NCBI GenBank assembly: GCA_963556255.1
Contig: OY744610.1
Location: 12,639,977-12,703,976 of the forward strand
Length of the DNA stretch: 64,000 nucleotides
From: Allolobophora icterica
Taxonomy: Eukaryota > Annelida > Clitellata > Crassiclitellata > Lumbricidae
Direction: 5' to 3'
Below are positions 47,721 to 56,771 of this stretch, piece after piece. The stretch's first letter is position 1. Every line of letters begins with the position of its first letter. Below the pieces are notes generated by a model that ran no database searches, had not been told where the DNA came from, and was given only the letters and a program-made list of their open reading frames with translations. A program made the position numbers and the translations under genes.

Positions 47721-48833
47721 CTATTTTATGAGCATGTTTCTATTCAATTCGAGTGCCAGCTCTTTGGAGATCGCACCGGAACGCAGTAACTCATCAAGAA
47801 TGGCGGAGATTTCGTTGCCGAGACCAGTGTTTCCCGCGGCCCTAGAGGCCACCAGAAGCTGCAACCTCTCTACCAGGGCGTTTGGGTCATTATAAAATTG
47901 CACCGCCCCGCCTCGAATCAGCTGGAACTTTTTACTTTTCCGGCCATGAATAGGCAGACCAGACATCTGAACGAGCTTTTTGAAAGTTTCAATTGCCTGA
48001 GGCGAATATTGCTTAGTCTTAACGAAGCGTTTCGTTAACAGGCTGAACAATGACTCATCGGCAGGAGCTTCGAGCACGAGGTTCCCACCTTTAAAAACTC
48101 TTAGTCTACCAGCAGACAGCGCGACGGGGTCGACGGAGAGCTCACCCAAGGCGTTACCTTGTAATTTCAGAGGAACGGTTGGAACACTGAAACCCTTTCC
48201 CTTTTTGATGAGGCTGTGGCCCGCTAGCAGTGTATGGATTCGCTTTTTATATTCCCTTAGGGCTTCAATATCTGCAGTCACCTCATCTACCTTTTCCTCG
48301 TCTTTTTCCTTTTTAGCATTCTTTTTCTCTTTGCCCAGGGTGTGGCGATTATAGTGATTTACCTCACCGATTATCTTTTCAGCACCTGCAATGTCGGCTA
48401 GATCGAGCTCGCTCGGAGGTTTGAAACCGTGTCGTGTGATTGCCGCGACGTTGAGATATTTGTTTGGATCTACTAACAATGCGTGGGGGATTCGGGATGT
48501 TGGAAGCGCTGGAAGGGCTGGAGCAGCCGTTGGAGCTGCTGTTCCTGCGGTTTCACCGAACAAAGCTGCTATCGGGTTAAAATTAGCAGACTCTGAAATC
48601 TGCGCCGGCAAATCCTGTAAGGCGCTGGTAACTTTCTGCAGCTCCTTAGACGTAGCCGCCTGGGATTCAGCCGTGGCTGTGGCGATTGGTTTGAAAAGCT
48701 TTGCCGCATCGTACTGAAGGTTGGCTTCGCCGAGCTTCTCATCCACGAAACGCTGTCTCAATCGATTTCTGCGAGCTAAATAATCCTGAGTCAGGGCGTC
48801 TCGCTCCTGTTTAGACGAAACTTTTGTCCACAT
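47721..48833 (-). CDS. Polinton conserved coiled-coil structural protein, 370 aa
   Basis: The N-terminal 80 residues are charged helix (QERDALTQDYLARRNRLRQRF). They are followed by an Ala/Pro linker (95-113), a Lys/Glu coiled-coil stretch (165-200) and a compact C-terminal part with YNDPNALVERLQLLVASR, AAGN and ISAILDELLRSGAIS. I know this C-terminal pattern as a recurrent unnamed domain next to the ATPase in Polintons. IRGG at 306-309 fits an adenain cleavage site and would release that domain. An internal capsid or DNA-packing role is inferred from position. Confidence 0.75.
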   Translation of the reverse strand: MWTKVSSKQERDALTQDYLARRNRLRQRFVDEKLGEANLQYDAAKLFKPIATATAESQAATSKELQKVTSALQDLPAQISESANFNPIAALFGETAGTAAPTAAPALPALPTSRIPHALLVDPNKYLNVAAITRHGFKPPSELDLADIAGAEKIIGEVNHYNRHTLGKEKKNAKKEKDEEKVDEVTADIEALREYKKRIHTLLAGHSLIKKGKGFSVPTVPLKLQGNALGELSVDPVALSAGRLRVFKGGNLVLEAPADESLFSLLTKRFVKTKQYSPQAIETFKKLVQMSGLPIHGRKSKKFQLIRGGAVQFYNDPNALVERLQLLVASRAAGNTGLGNEISAILDELLRSGAISKELALELNRNMLIK

Positions 48834-48873
48834 CGTCTTTCTATGTCGACTATATGTTGCCTATTTCATGTCT

Positions 48874-49560
48874 TTAAATACTTGCCTTGGGCTTATAGAA
48901 GCGATCGAACCCGCAACGATATTTTCCATCGTACACTTTGGACGTCAAATCTATGACTGCGAATCCATATGGCTGGGCAGCACACTCGCTGAAGAACGTA
49001 CGGAACTCATCGAAAGACATGTCGCCGCCCACGAACGTATCGTGAATGGCTCGTAAATTCTTGCTATCCTGGTTGAAGAGGACGATAAGATTAGCATTGT
49101 CACGGATCGCTTGCTTCGGAATTCGAAAATAATTCTGTGTTAAGTAGAAGCAGTCCGCGCCACCGTGTCGACCCATAGTGAAATACCTTTCGATGGGCGA
49201 CTGTTTTTCAAGCATGACGTCATCGAAAACTAGAAGGCTTCTGGCATTCTTATTTAATGATTCAACTGGAACTATTTCATCTGAGCAAGAGTGAAAGGAA
49301 GCCACTTCCTTACCGGCAACTTTTTCGAGTTCTGTTAACCAGTCCCGAAGAAACTGATATTTTTCCTGTCCCAGAGACTTTGAGTATAGATAGAGCCGGT
49401 CAAAACGTAGGTACCCCTTCTTCAGAAGGAGGTTGAGTAGTAGGTTTGTTTTTCCACATCCGCTAGGCCCACAGATTATGCATCGTATGCTTGATGGCAA
49501 CAACCAATGGTGGTGTTTTTTCCCATCGTCGGCTTCGAGATCGAAATTTGTTATTTCCAT
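48874..49560 (-). CDS. ATP: Genome-packaging ATPase, FtsK/HerA type
   Basis: 228 aa from MEITNFDLEADDG at 49,560. The open frame extends to a Met at 49,707, but those 49 extra residues would overlap the divergent phospholipase gene and do not look like the family. Walker A is GPSGCGKT (31-38), Walker B is LLVFDDV (109-115), and MGRHGG follows at about 129-134. This motor pumps DNA into the preformed capsid in PRD1/adenovirus-lineage elements. It is the first gene of the - strand virion block, 38 bp from the + strand phospholipase start. Complete, with key residues present. Confidence 0.93.
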   Translation of the reverse strand: MEITNFDLEADDGKKHHHWLLPSSIRCIICGPSGCGKTNLLLNLLLKKGYLRFDRLYLYSKSLGQEKYQFLRDWLTELEKVAGKEVASFHSCSDEIVPVESLNKNARSLLVFDDVMLEKQSPIERYFTMGRHGGADCFYLTQNYFRIPKQAIRDNANLIVLFNQDSKNLRAIHDTFVGGDMSFDEFRTFFSECAAQPYGFAVIDLTSKVYDGKYRCGFDRFYKPKASI

Positions 49561-49598
49561 ATAGAGACAACGAGTTATGATTGTATTCAACGAACACA
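49561..49598. promoter_or_regulatory. 38-bp divergent start region
   Basis: Only 38 bp separate the ATPase ATG (-) from the phospholipase ATG (+). Any promoter for either gene must overlap the other's coding sequence or lie within this gap. I see no strong TATA box in it. Confidence 0.4.
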
Positions 49599-50177
49599 AT
49601 GTATTGCCTACGATGTAAGAAACATACTGAGACTTCAAATGAAACAATCGTCGAGTTACGAAACGGTCGGCCAGCCAAGAAGGGAACCTGTGCCGTCTGC
49701 GGTGCAAAGAAGAGCCAAATTTTGCCTTCTAAAGTGCGAAAGCGCAAGACTCATGAGTCTAGCGGAGGCTCGCTACTGAATAGGGCCCTCAACGCTCTTC
49801 CTCTGCCTGAGATGCATATGAGTCTTCCATCCGGTATGTCTTCGGAAGATAATCCGGGGGGTTCTTTTCAGAATACGGGAAAGTACTCTTATTGTGGACC
49901 ATTCACAAAACTCGATAAACGGCTGTCACAGCGCTATCACGGTGTTAATCAGCTCGACCGTGCGTGCCTCCACCACGATGTGGCTTACGCAGTTCATAAA
50001 GATACTCCGGGGCGTAACCACGCAGATGACATCCTCGCTGCAGCCGCGTCGAAGATCGCACTCACCGATGAAACTCCGGATTATGAGAAGAAGGATGCCC
50101 GGCTCGTATCGGCCATTATGTCAGCGAAGTCGAGGCTAGGGATGGGTGTCAGAACGAGCCAGCGAAAACGCAAATGA
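49599..50177 (+). CDS. Zinc ribbon plus phospholipase A2-like protein
   Basis: 192 aa from MYCLRCKK, the seventh codon of the open frame; the earlier Met at 49,581 lies closer to the ATPase start. Cys-3/Cys-6 and Cys-31/Cys-34 form a zinc ribbon. A Gly/Ser linker follows, then a phospholipase A2 domain of the parvoviral VP1 type: calcium loop YCGPFTKL (98-105) and active site LDRACLHHDVAY with His-126/Asp-127. In parvoviruses this enzyme opens endosomes during entry, and the same job is inferred here. The C-terminus is basic (RTSQRKRK), perhaps for DNA or nuclear import. Complete. Confidence 0.88.
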   Translation: MYCLRCKKHTETSNETIVELRNGRPAKKGTCAVCGAKKSQILPSKVRKRKTHESSGGSLLNRALNALPLPEMHMSLPSGMSSEDNPGGSFQNTGKYSYCGPFTKLDKRLSQRYHGVNQLDRACLHHDVAYAVHKDTPGRNHADDILAAAASKIALTDETPDYEKKDARLVSAIMSAKSRLGMGVRTSQRKRK

Positions 50178-50227
50178 AAATCATTTGTGTATGTGTTTAC
50201 CTGTTTGTAATATATAGTATTACTGAA

Positions 50228-51241
50228 ATGTCTAAGCACCTTTCAGCCGTCTATTACAGCCCTAGAGGTTACTGGCGAGGTAAGGCTGCGGTGAAGAAAC
50301 TAGCCTCAGCCGCCAAAGTTTCCGAGGCGGAGGCTCGTGATTGGTTGAAGAAACAAGCTGTGTGGCAGATTTATCTTCCCGTTCCACGCCGCATACCGCG
50401 TCCAAAGTTCGATGAAAATCGACCAAACGCGGTACACCAAGCCGATCTCTTGTTTTTACCTCACGATAAAGTAGGTCGAAAGACTTATAAATACGCTCTC
50501 ACTGTTGTTGATGTTGCCTCACGATACAAAGAAGCTGAACCGTTGATCAACAAAAGTGCGACCGAAGTCGCCGCCGCTTTAAGCCGGATCTATAAGAGGG
50601 GCCCATTAACTTGGCCTCGACTCTTTCAGGTCGATCCTGGACGCGAATTTATGGGTGATTTTACACCGTTGCTGACGAAGCACGACGTTCTTGTAAGACG
50701 CGGACAGGCCGGAAATCATCGCCAACAGGGCATCGTTGAACGCTTTAACCGTACTCTAGCTGAGCGACTCTTCGGTGCTCAATACGCTCAGGAATTGCTC
50801 CTGGCTGCAAGGGGTTCATCCGAACGGTCGGTGGAATGGGTTCGACGATTGCCCGAAGTTGTAGCTGCACTAAACGATGAGCCGACGCGCTTGCTCGACA
50901 TGAAGCCGGTTGAAGCGATGAAAGCTGCTAAAGTGACACAGAAGCCCTCTCATTCACAAATGAAAACTCGTTTGTGGGGCTTGGATGAGCCTATTCTCGG
51001 ACACGACGTTCTCGTCCGCTATTTGTACGCTCCCGGCGAGCTCGAAGGTGGAAGCAAACGTGCCACCGATCCTAACTGGTCGCTCACCATCCACGCTATT
51101 TTGGATGTTGTTCGGCAGGCTGGTAAACCGGCTTTATACCATCTAGTTGATGGGCCTGGCCGCGGTTTTGTACGTGAGGAGCTGCTTCTGGTGCCCATAG
51201 GCACTGAGCTACCCCCCGATAGAATACTCAACCGTCGTTGA
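50228..51241 (+). CDS. INT: Retroviral-type DDE integrase
   Basis: 337 aa from MSKHLSAVYYSPRGYW at 50,228. The frame starts earlier (50,174, overlapping the phospholipase stop), but the extra 18 residues are a hydrophobic oddity. The N-terminal region has YYSPRGYWRGKAAVKKLA, typical of Polinton integrases. The catalytic triad is Asp-73 (HQADLLF), Asp-136 (FQVDPGREF) and Glu-171 (GIVERFNRTL), with 34 residues between the last two. The C-terminus has an SH3-like DVLVRYL...VDGPGRGFVREELLLVP segment. No chromodomain is visible. It catalyses insertion and so makes the target duplication. It ends in a 14-bp tail-to-tail overlap with the polymerase gene. Confidence 0.95.
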   Translation: MSKHLSAVYYSPRGYWRGKAAVKKLASAAKVSEAEARDWLKKQAVWQIYLPVPRRIPRPKFDENRPNAVHQADLLFLPHDKVGRKTYKYALTVVDVASRYKEAEPLINKSATEVAAALSRIYKRGPLTWPRLFQVDPGREFMGDFTPLLTKHDVLVRRGQAGNHRQQGIVERFNRTLAERLFGAQYAQELLLAARGSSERSVEWVRRLPEVVAALNDEPTRLLDMKPVEAMKAAKVTQKPSHSQMKTRLWGLDEPILGHDVLVRYLYAPGELEGGSKRATDPNWSLTIHAILDVVRQAGKPALYHLVDGPGRGFVREELLLVPIGTELPPDRILNRR

Positions 51242-54200
51242 TTTTGTAGTGCCCATATGCCAGCGTTGTTATCCCGTCCGGAGATATCCACTTTTTTGTG
51301 TCTAATGGAGAGAGGCTGATCTTATTCTGCTCGTACACTCCGATCTGGTGGTCGTGGCTTCTAATCACGACTTGTGTGTGCCGCATCTCTTCTCGTTCGA
51401 ACAGGCATTCCTTGTATAGCTCGTGGTGCAGATCCTTCTTCACAACCGCTCTCTGAACGCCTTTTGCTTTCCTGATTTCTGAACCACCCGATTTTAAGAT
51501 CGAGTACATCTTCGGGCGCAGTCCCACGAATTGGGCTATGGCAACTCCGTTACATTCATCTTTGAACTTGCCCACGACTTTCTTGTTCTCGACGTCGTAA
51601 TAGGGGCTGTCTCTAGGAAACTCTGAGAGGTCGTATAGGTGTTTTTTATTCCACATATCGGCGTAGGCGTTCGGAGTCTCCACCTGAAATAAGAGGCTAT
51701 CTGTGTCTGTGTATAAGAGTTGAGCATTGTTGCCGTACTCGTTTTTCACATCGTTGTACCAGAAGTCGTACATCAGATGCTTGCTGAGGTCGAGGACCGC
51801 CTGGCCGACATATACAGGTCTGTTTAACTTGAGTTTGCTCTTCAAACTATGAATCGCGGCGAGTTGGTCGTTGAAGATTTTGTGTGATATGTAGGCCGGG
51901 TCAGCAATTAGTTTACGAAGTTTGTCAACTTTTGAGGTCGGTACCAGGTTAACTCTGATTCTTTTTCTAAGATTTTCCATGGTCTTTCCAAAGACCGCAT
52001 TATTAGCCAGCTTGAAGAAATCCTTCTCAAATTCCGACGTTGCCTTCGCTCTCAATTTCGTATTCATCTCGATGTATGGAGCCATCCATGCCTCCTGTCT
52101 AAACTTAATGACACGATGAATTTTAGAAACTCGTAGGCCCAACGAGTGGTAGAGTTTGAGATTTCTATAATGGACCACATACCGCTCCTTAGGTCGTAGG
52201 CTTGGCACTAACTTCACATGCTTTGTGAACTTGCCTCCCAACTCGTTCATAAGCACATTCTGATAGTCACTCAACCACCCCTCTTGGACTGTCAGGGTCT
52301 CCGGTGCTAAGGGATAGTCGCTATGTGATTCGTGGAGGTGCTCCGGGTACCCGAGATCGACTTCAAGTAGGAAGCCTTCAGGCGCGTCGTCTGGAGTTTC
52401 CAACACTTCGTCGAGAGTTGGACTTTCCCAGCTAAATCCTCCAACTGGTAATGGCTGTTGCATCGCCCAGCCGTACAGGTTATTAGCATCGAGATACATG
52501 ATCCAGTTTTCTGGCTTCGTGGTATCATGATCTGGACATAGTGGGTTGTTGGCCTTTGCGAATCTCTTGGATACCATCGAAATTCCGCCTCTGAGGCCTT
52601 TCTCTACAAACAAATGCATGTCTATATCGGTGAGAAGTTCGAGCTCGATTTTCGTCTTTTTCAGCAAAGCGTCCCAAGCCATTCCTGGTAGGCTAAAGTA
52701 GTTAGCCGGGTCCAGACTGTAGTGCTTCATCGATGTGGATCTGAAGGTCTCGAAGACATCGGCTAGTAGGAGTACATCCGTACGGAGATACAAGTCGTGA
52801 TAGTCACCCAGAGTTTTACAATCGAATTCATTCCATACTCGTTGGGCGTGTTCATAATCCGCATCAGAAATGTTCTCTCGGGAGAGCCTGCTGCAGAACG
52901 CTTCTTTGGGTGGAAGTCGATCTTCTTCGAAGCGGTGGTAATCATGGATGTATTCGTAACAATAAACGCCCTTTCGCCTCAACAGATCTAATTTTAGCCG
53001 TTCGTTATGAACGAAATTTTCCTTTATATATGCCGTTGTGACTTTGAGATCCTCTAGCGACAGATTTCCTGATAGTTTATCTAACGAGCTGTTTAGAAAC
53101 TGGAGACTATCGATGAACTGCAGTTGTCCTATGTTGAATGTCATGTATTTCTCCATATTGTTTGGGATGCAGTTAATATCAGTTTCCTCATCCTGTGCGG
53201 CCTCACAGCCTCCGATCGCTTGCATTATGAGGTGGCTGTCGTAACCTCGCAGATTGTGGAAGACCACCGGTACCTTACACTTATCTGGATATATTCGAAG
53301 TTTGAGGTTGCAGGCGTTGTGAGCAGCACCTCGGTACTTACCGGTAATGTGGCAGTGGTCGCGAACTCTATCCGCTTCGAGCGCATTTCCGCAGATGTGA
53401 CAATCGATAGCTTCGCGGAATGATTGGCGATCAACTGCTGACATAACCATCTTAGCCGGGGTGGCCAGCCTTTGTTTGATAGAGTCCAGCTCGCCTTGTA
53501 TTCGTTGTAGGAATTGTTGCACGGCGTCCTCTCCACGATATAAAACTGGTTTCTTGGTGCGGCCATCGTATCGAACCACTATGTAACAGAAGCTACACGG
53601 TTTCTGCTCAGCTATCTGTCTGGTGTTGCTCTCGCTGGGGTTCATGACTGCACCTTCGATTGGTATGTTCAACGCCTCAAAGTCTGCGTATATGATATAT
53701 GGGGTTTGTATCTGTTTGTGGTGGTTCTGGAATTTGAGGATATTTTCATCCTCTTTTGGCATCTCAATTCGCTGAGGCTTCTCACTGATGCCCTGACAAT
53801 CTTTGATATGGACATCCAGTAAGTCTTGTCTACAGAATATGTGTAGGCAGCGACGACATGGGTGTTTCTTGTTTTTGTCTTTGCTATTTTGATTAAGAAT
53901 TCGGCCAAGGTCTTTAATCCAGACGTAGTGGTAATTCTCACCACTGACTAACAGTAGAAGATCGATATTATAGTCTCTATTGGTCTGCTTTGAGACATAA
54001 ATTGGATACAAAGCTTTATCCCACCCGAAGACTGAGACGCTTATATTAGGATTCTGACGTTCGAACTTACCGATATCTGTGACCTTCACTGGAAATTCTA
54101 TACCATCGAAGTTTAGCTCGAGGAGGTGGCCCCGATACTTAGTTGGGCGATCTGGATTTTGTCCATGACCTACTGGATACATAGCACTTAATATGGCCCA

Positions 54201-54974
54201 CTCGAAGCATCGGTTATCTTTATTCTTTACATTAATAACCGTACGAGGGGGTATATACTTTGGTGTAGGAAAGTAGCTCCTTGCACGAAATGGTTGATAT
54301 TTTGCAACGCTGAGGTCTACCGCCACGACCCGCCTCACCCTCCAGCCTGACCCCTCATTGGTATAGTCCTCGAGGCTTTTTAGTACTTCGGCCTTGGCCT
54401 TTCGAACAGCCCCTTGGATTTTACTCGCATTCGTAATTGGCACTGCTTTGCTTCGAAAGTAGGCCGTATTGGTAATAGTACCCGGGGTCGCGTTTCCGTC
54501 GTACAACATGTCAACGGTCGGAGCCAGCTTTTCCAACTCAACTGTCAACACTTGCGAGTATTTCAGACCGTCTTGTTTCAACAGCTCTTCGTTGAGTTGC
54601 GCCTCAATGTTGTGCTCCATTGCACTCAAGAAAGCCAACGCATCTCTTTCCAGCCTGTGGTTAAGAGGTACTTCTGCACGGAAGTCTCTCAGAAGCTGGT
54701 TGGCGAGCTCTTTGTGTACTAGAAATGGCGGTGGTCCACCTCTCTCCTTCTTAATGAGGAGCGGGTCGAATTGTGCCAGAAGGGCCTTGCGTTTTGCCCC
54801 TCTATGCTTGCGCACTGGAGGAATTGGCCTTGGAAGCAGTGGCTGTAGTAAGCGCCTTTTGACTGCATCTGGGATAGGTTCGTCTAAGATATTTTTTAGA
54901 ACAGCTCGAAGAGCTGGGGGACCGGTAAACTCACCCAACAATTGTTCAATTTTTTCATTCGTAGACAATGCCAT
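51228..54974 (-). CDS. POLB: Protein-primed family B DNA polymerase
   Basis: 1248 aa, the full size for Polintons. The N-terminal 400 residues hold a domain with NVKNKDNRCFEW (Cys-256) and NYHYVWIK (His-349), then a zinc finger (Cys-373, Cys-376, His-389, Cys-393). The exonuclease comprises ExoI YADFEAL (Asp-431, Glu-433), an inserted Cys/His cluster (525-555, CHICG...HCH), ExoII HNLRGYDSH and ExoIII YLRTD (729-733). The polymerase comprises motif A YLDANNLYG (Asp-829), motif B KLANNAVFG (988-996), motif C YTDTDSL (Asp-1090, Asp-1092) and KMY (1155-1157). All catalytic residues are present and no stop or shift is seen. It copies the element from protein-capped ends. A leader of AT-rich DNA precedes the ATG. 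Confidence 0.97.
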   Translation of the reverse strand: MALSTNEKIEQLLGEFTGPPALRAVLKNILDEPIPDAVKRRLLQPLLPRPIPPVRKHRGAKRKALLAQFDPLLIKKERGGPPPFLVHKELANQLLRDFRAEVPLNHRLERDALAFLSAMEHNIEAQLNEELLKQDGLKYSQVLTVELEKLAPTVDMLYDGNATPGTITNTAYFRSKAVPITNASKIQGAVRKAKAEVLKSLEDYTNEGSGWRVRRVVAVDLSVAKYQPFRARSYFPTPKYIPPRTVINVKNKDNRCFEWAILSAMYPVGHGQNPDRPTKYRGHLLELNFDGIEFPVKVTDIGKFERQNPNISVSVFGWDKALYPIYVSKQTNRDYNIDLLLLVSGENYHYVWIKDLGRILNQNSKDKNKKHPCRRCLHIFCRQDLLDVHIKDCQGISEKPQRIEMPKEDENILKFQNHHKQIQTPYIIYADFEALNIPIEGAVMNPSESNTRQIAEQKPCSFCYIVVRYDGRTKKPVLYRGEDAVQQFLQRIQGELDSIKQRLATPAKMVMSAVDRQSFREAIDCHICGNALEADRVRDHCHITGKYRGAAHNACNLKLRIYPDKCKVPVVFHNLRGYDSHLIMQAIGGCEAAQDEETDINCIPNNMEKYMTFNIGQLQFIDSLQFLNSSLDKLSGNLSLEDLKVTTAYIKENFVHNERLKLDLLRRKGVYCYEYIHDYHRFEEDRLPPKEAFCSRLSRENISDADYEHAQRVWNEFDCKTLGDYHDLYLRTDVLLLADVFETFRSTSMKHYSLDPANYFSLPGMAWDALLKKTKIELELLTDIDMHLFVEKGLRGGISMVSKRFAKANNPLCPDHDTTKPENWIMYLDANNLYGWAMQQPLPVGGFSWESPTLDEVLETPDDAPEGFLLEVDLGYPEHLHESHSDYPLAPETLTVQEGWLSDYQNVLMNELGGKFTKHVKLVPSLRPKERYVVHYRNLKLYHSLGLRVSKIHRVIKFRQEAWMAPYIEMNTKLRAKATSEFEKDFFKLANNAVFGKTMENLRKRIRVNLVPTSKVDKLRKLIADPAYISHKIFNDQLAAIHSLKSKLKLNRPVYVGQAVLDLSKHLMYDFWYNDVKNEYGNNAQLLYTDTDSLLFQVETPNAYADMWNKKHLYDLSEFPRDSPYYDVENKKVVGKFKDECNGVAIAQFVGLRPKMYSILKSGGSEIRKAKGVQRAVVKKDLHHELYKECLFEREEMRHTQVVIRSHDHQIGVYEQNKISLSPLDTKKWISPDGITTLAYGHYKINDG

Positions 54975-55136
54975 AATTATAAATTATTTTATATTACTGT
55001 GGCAAACTTTTTCTTAATACAATAACAGAATCGTTTGTTTAAAATGAAATTTTGTTTACTAGATATTCGATTGTCGCTTGCTCGTCTGTATTATCTCAAT
55101 GCAATAACGGAATCGTTTCTTTAATAGAGAATTTTT

Positions 55137-55412
55137 TTACTCTACTACTATGTTCGCTAGTCTTTTCCATTCTTTCTCGAATTCACGGGTTAGTCCGCAG
55201 CGCCGAACTCTTGATTTTATGACGTAATAACCACAACGTATACACTCACCCAAGTGGTTTTTGATGCCCCTCCCACATTTAGCGCAAGATCTCGTCTCAA
55301 AGCCATTTCGCAGCTGTGCTAAATGTTTGAAACAGTGCTCCCCAATACATCTGCGACAGCACAGATTTGTTTTGCCTATAACTAACCACTTGCAGAAGTT
55401 TTGCCCTAACAT
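55137..55412 (-). CDS. Small Cys-rich (double zinc-knuckle) protein, 91 aa
   Basis: Ten Cys in 91 residues. The second half has a clear zinc-ribbon CAKCG...CIRCGYY (43, 46, 57, 60), and the first half has CCRRC...C..H (18, 19, 22, 27, 30). It ends with a charged helix. It is upstream of, and co-oriented with, the polymerase gene (162 bp away), so it may be an early gene. I cannot name it. A regulatory or DNA-binding role is only a guess. The clustered paired Cys argue that the frame is real. Confidence 0.65.
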   Translation of the reverse strand: MLGQNFCKWLVIGKTNLCCRRCIGEHCFKHLAQLRNGFETRSCAKCGRGIKNHLGECIRCGYYVIKSRVRRCGLTREFEKEWKRLANIVVE

Positions 55413-55502
55413 TATGTTTTTATGTATACCACAACCTATTCATTTATTTAAATTGAAAAAATATTCAAAACAAGGCTAATTATTATTATTATTATTGTTA
55501 TT

Positions 55503-55626
55503 CGTATGAGGCGCCACAGTACATAGATGCCATAACCAAAATAATAAGGACTTCCAAGTCTTTAATTATACAAGTCCTTTAAACATGATTTATACTCCTT
55601 CACCGTATGAGGCGCCACAGTACATA
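55503..55626. repeat. 23-bp direct repeat, 101 bp apart
   Basis: The 23 bases starting CGTATGAGGCGCCACAGTAC recur at 55,503-55,525 and 55,604-55,626. Confidence 0.85.
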
Positions 55627-55768
55627 AAAAATAGGCCGCTGTTGGATTTAAGGCTTACAGTCATCGCCTGAAAGTGCACGGCGTCGATATGGGTGATGAT
55701 CGGTCAAAATCCTTATTATTTTGGCCTGTGTTTATGGTTCGCTTGTTGTAAACCCAGACCGCGGTGGA

Positions 55769-55824
55769 TGGATGGATGGATGGATGGATGGATGGATGGA
55801 TGGATGGATGGATGGATGGATGGA
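55769..55824. repeat. (GGAT)n microsatellite
   Basis: About 13 copies of GGAT. Confidence 0.95.
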
Positions 55825-55938
55825 AAGGATGATGGATGAACTTTACGTAAATGCAATGTAGGCCTATATCCCCGAGATTTCTCAGCGCTAAACAAAGCCA
55901 CATCACGTGAAACAGGATGCTTACTAATGGAATATAAT

Positions 55939-56165
55939 ACAAAGCAATAAATCACAATTAGGCGGTTGTCAAGGACCGCTGCACTGATGGAAAATAATAC
56001 GCATCTGTTTTATATCAAGCGTTGAATGATGTAGCCTAAAGCCTCTGTGTGGGTACAAAGCAATAAATCACAATTAGGTAGTTGTCAGAGACCGCTGCAC
56101 TGGTGGAAAATAATACGCGTCTGTTTTATATCAAGCATCGAATGATGCGGCCTAAAGCCTCTATG
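55939..56165. repeat. Tandem duplication, 116-bp unit
   Basis: 55,939-56,054 and 56,055-56,165 are diverged copies, both starting ACAAAGCAATAAATCACAAT and ending in AAAGCCTCT. Confidence 0.85.
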
Positions 56166-56325
56166 CGGGCATATGTCTTCCTCTGTGTGTGTGCCTGTGT
56201 GCGCCTCTGTGTGTGTCTCTGTCTGCGTCTGCGTTGGCCTGTGTCTGCCTTTTCGGTTCTCCGCACAATGGTTAAGTCAAAAGCTATAGTTAATATCAAG
56301 TGTCTCATAAAAGCACAAATAATTT

Positions 56326-56440
56326 GTATGCATGTATGTATGTATGGATGGATGTATGGATGTATGTATGGATGTATGCATGTATGTATGGATGTATGCA
56401 TGGATGTATGTATGTATGTATGTATGCATGTATGTATGCA
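56326..56440. repeat. (ATGT/GGATG)n microsatellite
   Basis: Imperfect ATGTATGGATG-type array. Confidence 0.9.
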
Positions 56441-56684
56441 TATGTATTCATTGTATTGTCATGAATCTCATGTGTCGTTGCTGGCTAGCCTTGCGGCTCT
56501 GTGCTAAACTTTGCTGGCTGGGCCGGGCTGGGGTAGCCGCGCGCCTGCCAGTCTCTGTGCGAGTCTTAACTATCGACTTATATGGGCCGTCGCAAAATTT
56601 GGTCGCTGGGCAGGCTGTGCGTAAGAGTCTCTGCATGCTTACTATGGAAGTGGGCAGGCAGGCAGGCAGAGCAACGTGGGTGTT

Positions 56685-56692
56685 TATATATA
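56685..56692 (+). promoter_or_regulatory. Candidate TATA box
   Basis: TATATATA, 80 bp upstream of the ATG at 56,772, at a fitting distance for a TATA-driven start near 56,715-56,720 and a short leader. It is the clearest core-promoter-like word in this part of the element. Confidence 0.45.
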
Positions 56693-56771
56693 GGACCTGC
56701 TCAGTCTGGATTGACATCCCATGTGTCGGAAGACGGTTGTTGAACGGTAAACGTGCTATAATCATTCGGAA

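Larger units (their letters stand above)
55413..56771. other. Repeat-rich gap in the Polinton right arm
   Basis: No convincing gene. It holds direct and tandem repeats listed separately, an inverted pair around AAAATAATAAGGA (55,540 and 55,713) and, at its end, a TATA box for the next ORF. Cys/Met-rich frames at 56,082-56,805 arise from the ATGT repeat. Confidence 0.5.

Noticed and set aside
49561..49707. 49-residue N-terminal extension of the ATPase
   Set aside because: It is antisense to the zinc ribbon of the phospholipase gene and lacks family similarity. The Met at 49,560 fits better.
50174..50227. 18-residue N-terminal extension of the integrase
   Set aside because: It overlaps the phospholipase stop and is a hydrophobic stretch unlike integrase N-termini. 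MSKHL at 50,228 is preferred.
55769..56440. CRISPR-like array
   Set aside because: The repeats are simple-sequence or single tandem duplications with no unique spacers, in eukaryotic DNA.
56082..56507. 141-aa Cys/Met-rich protein
   Set aside because: The CMDVCM pattern is a translation of the ATGT/GGATG repeat.
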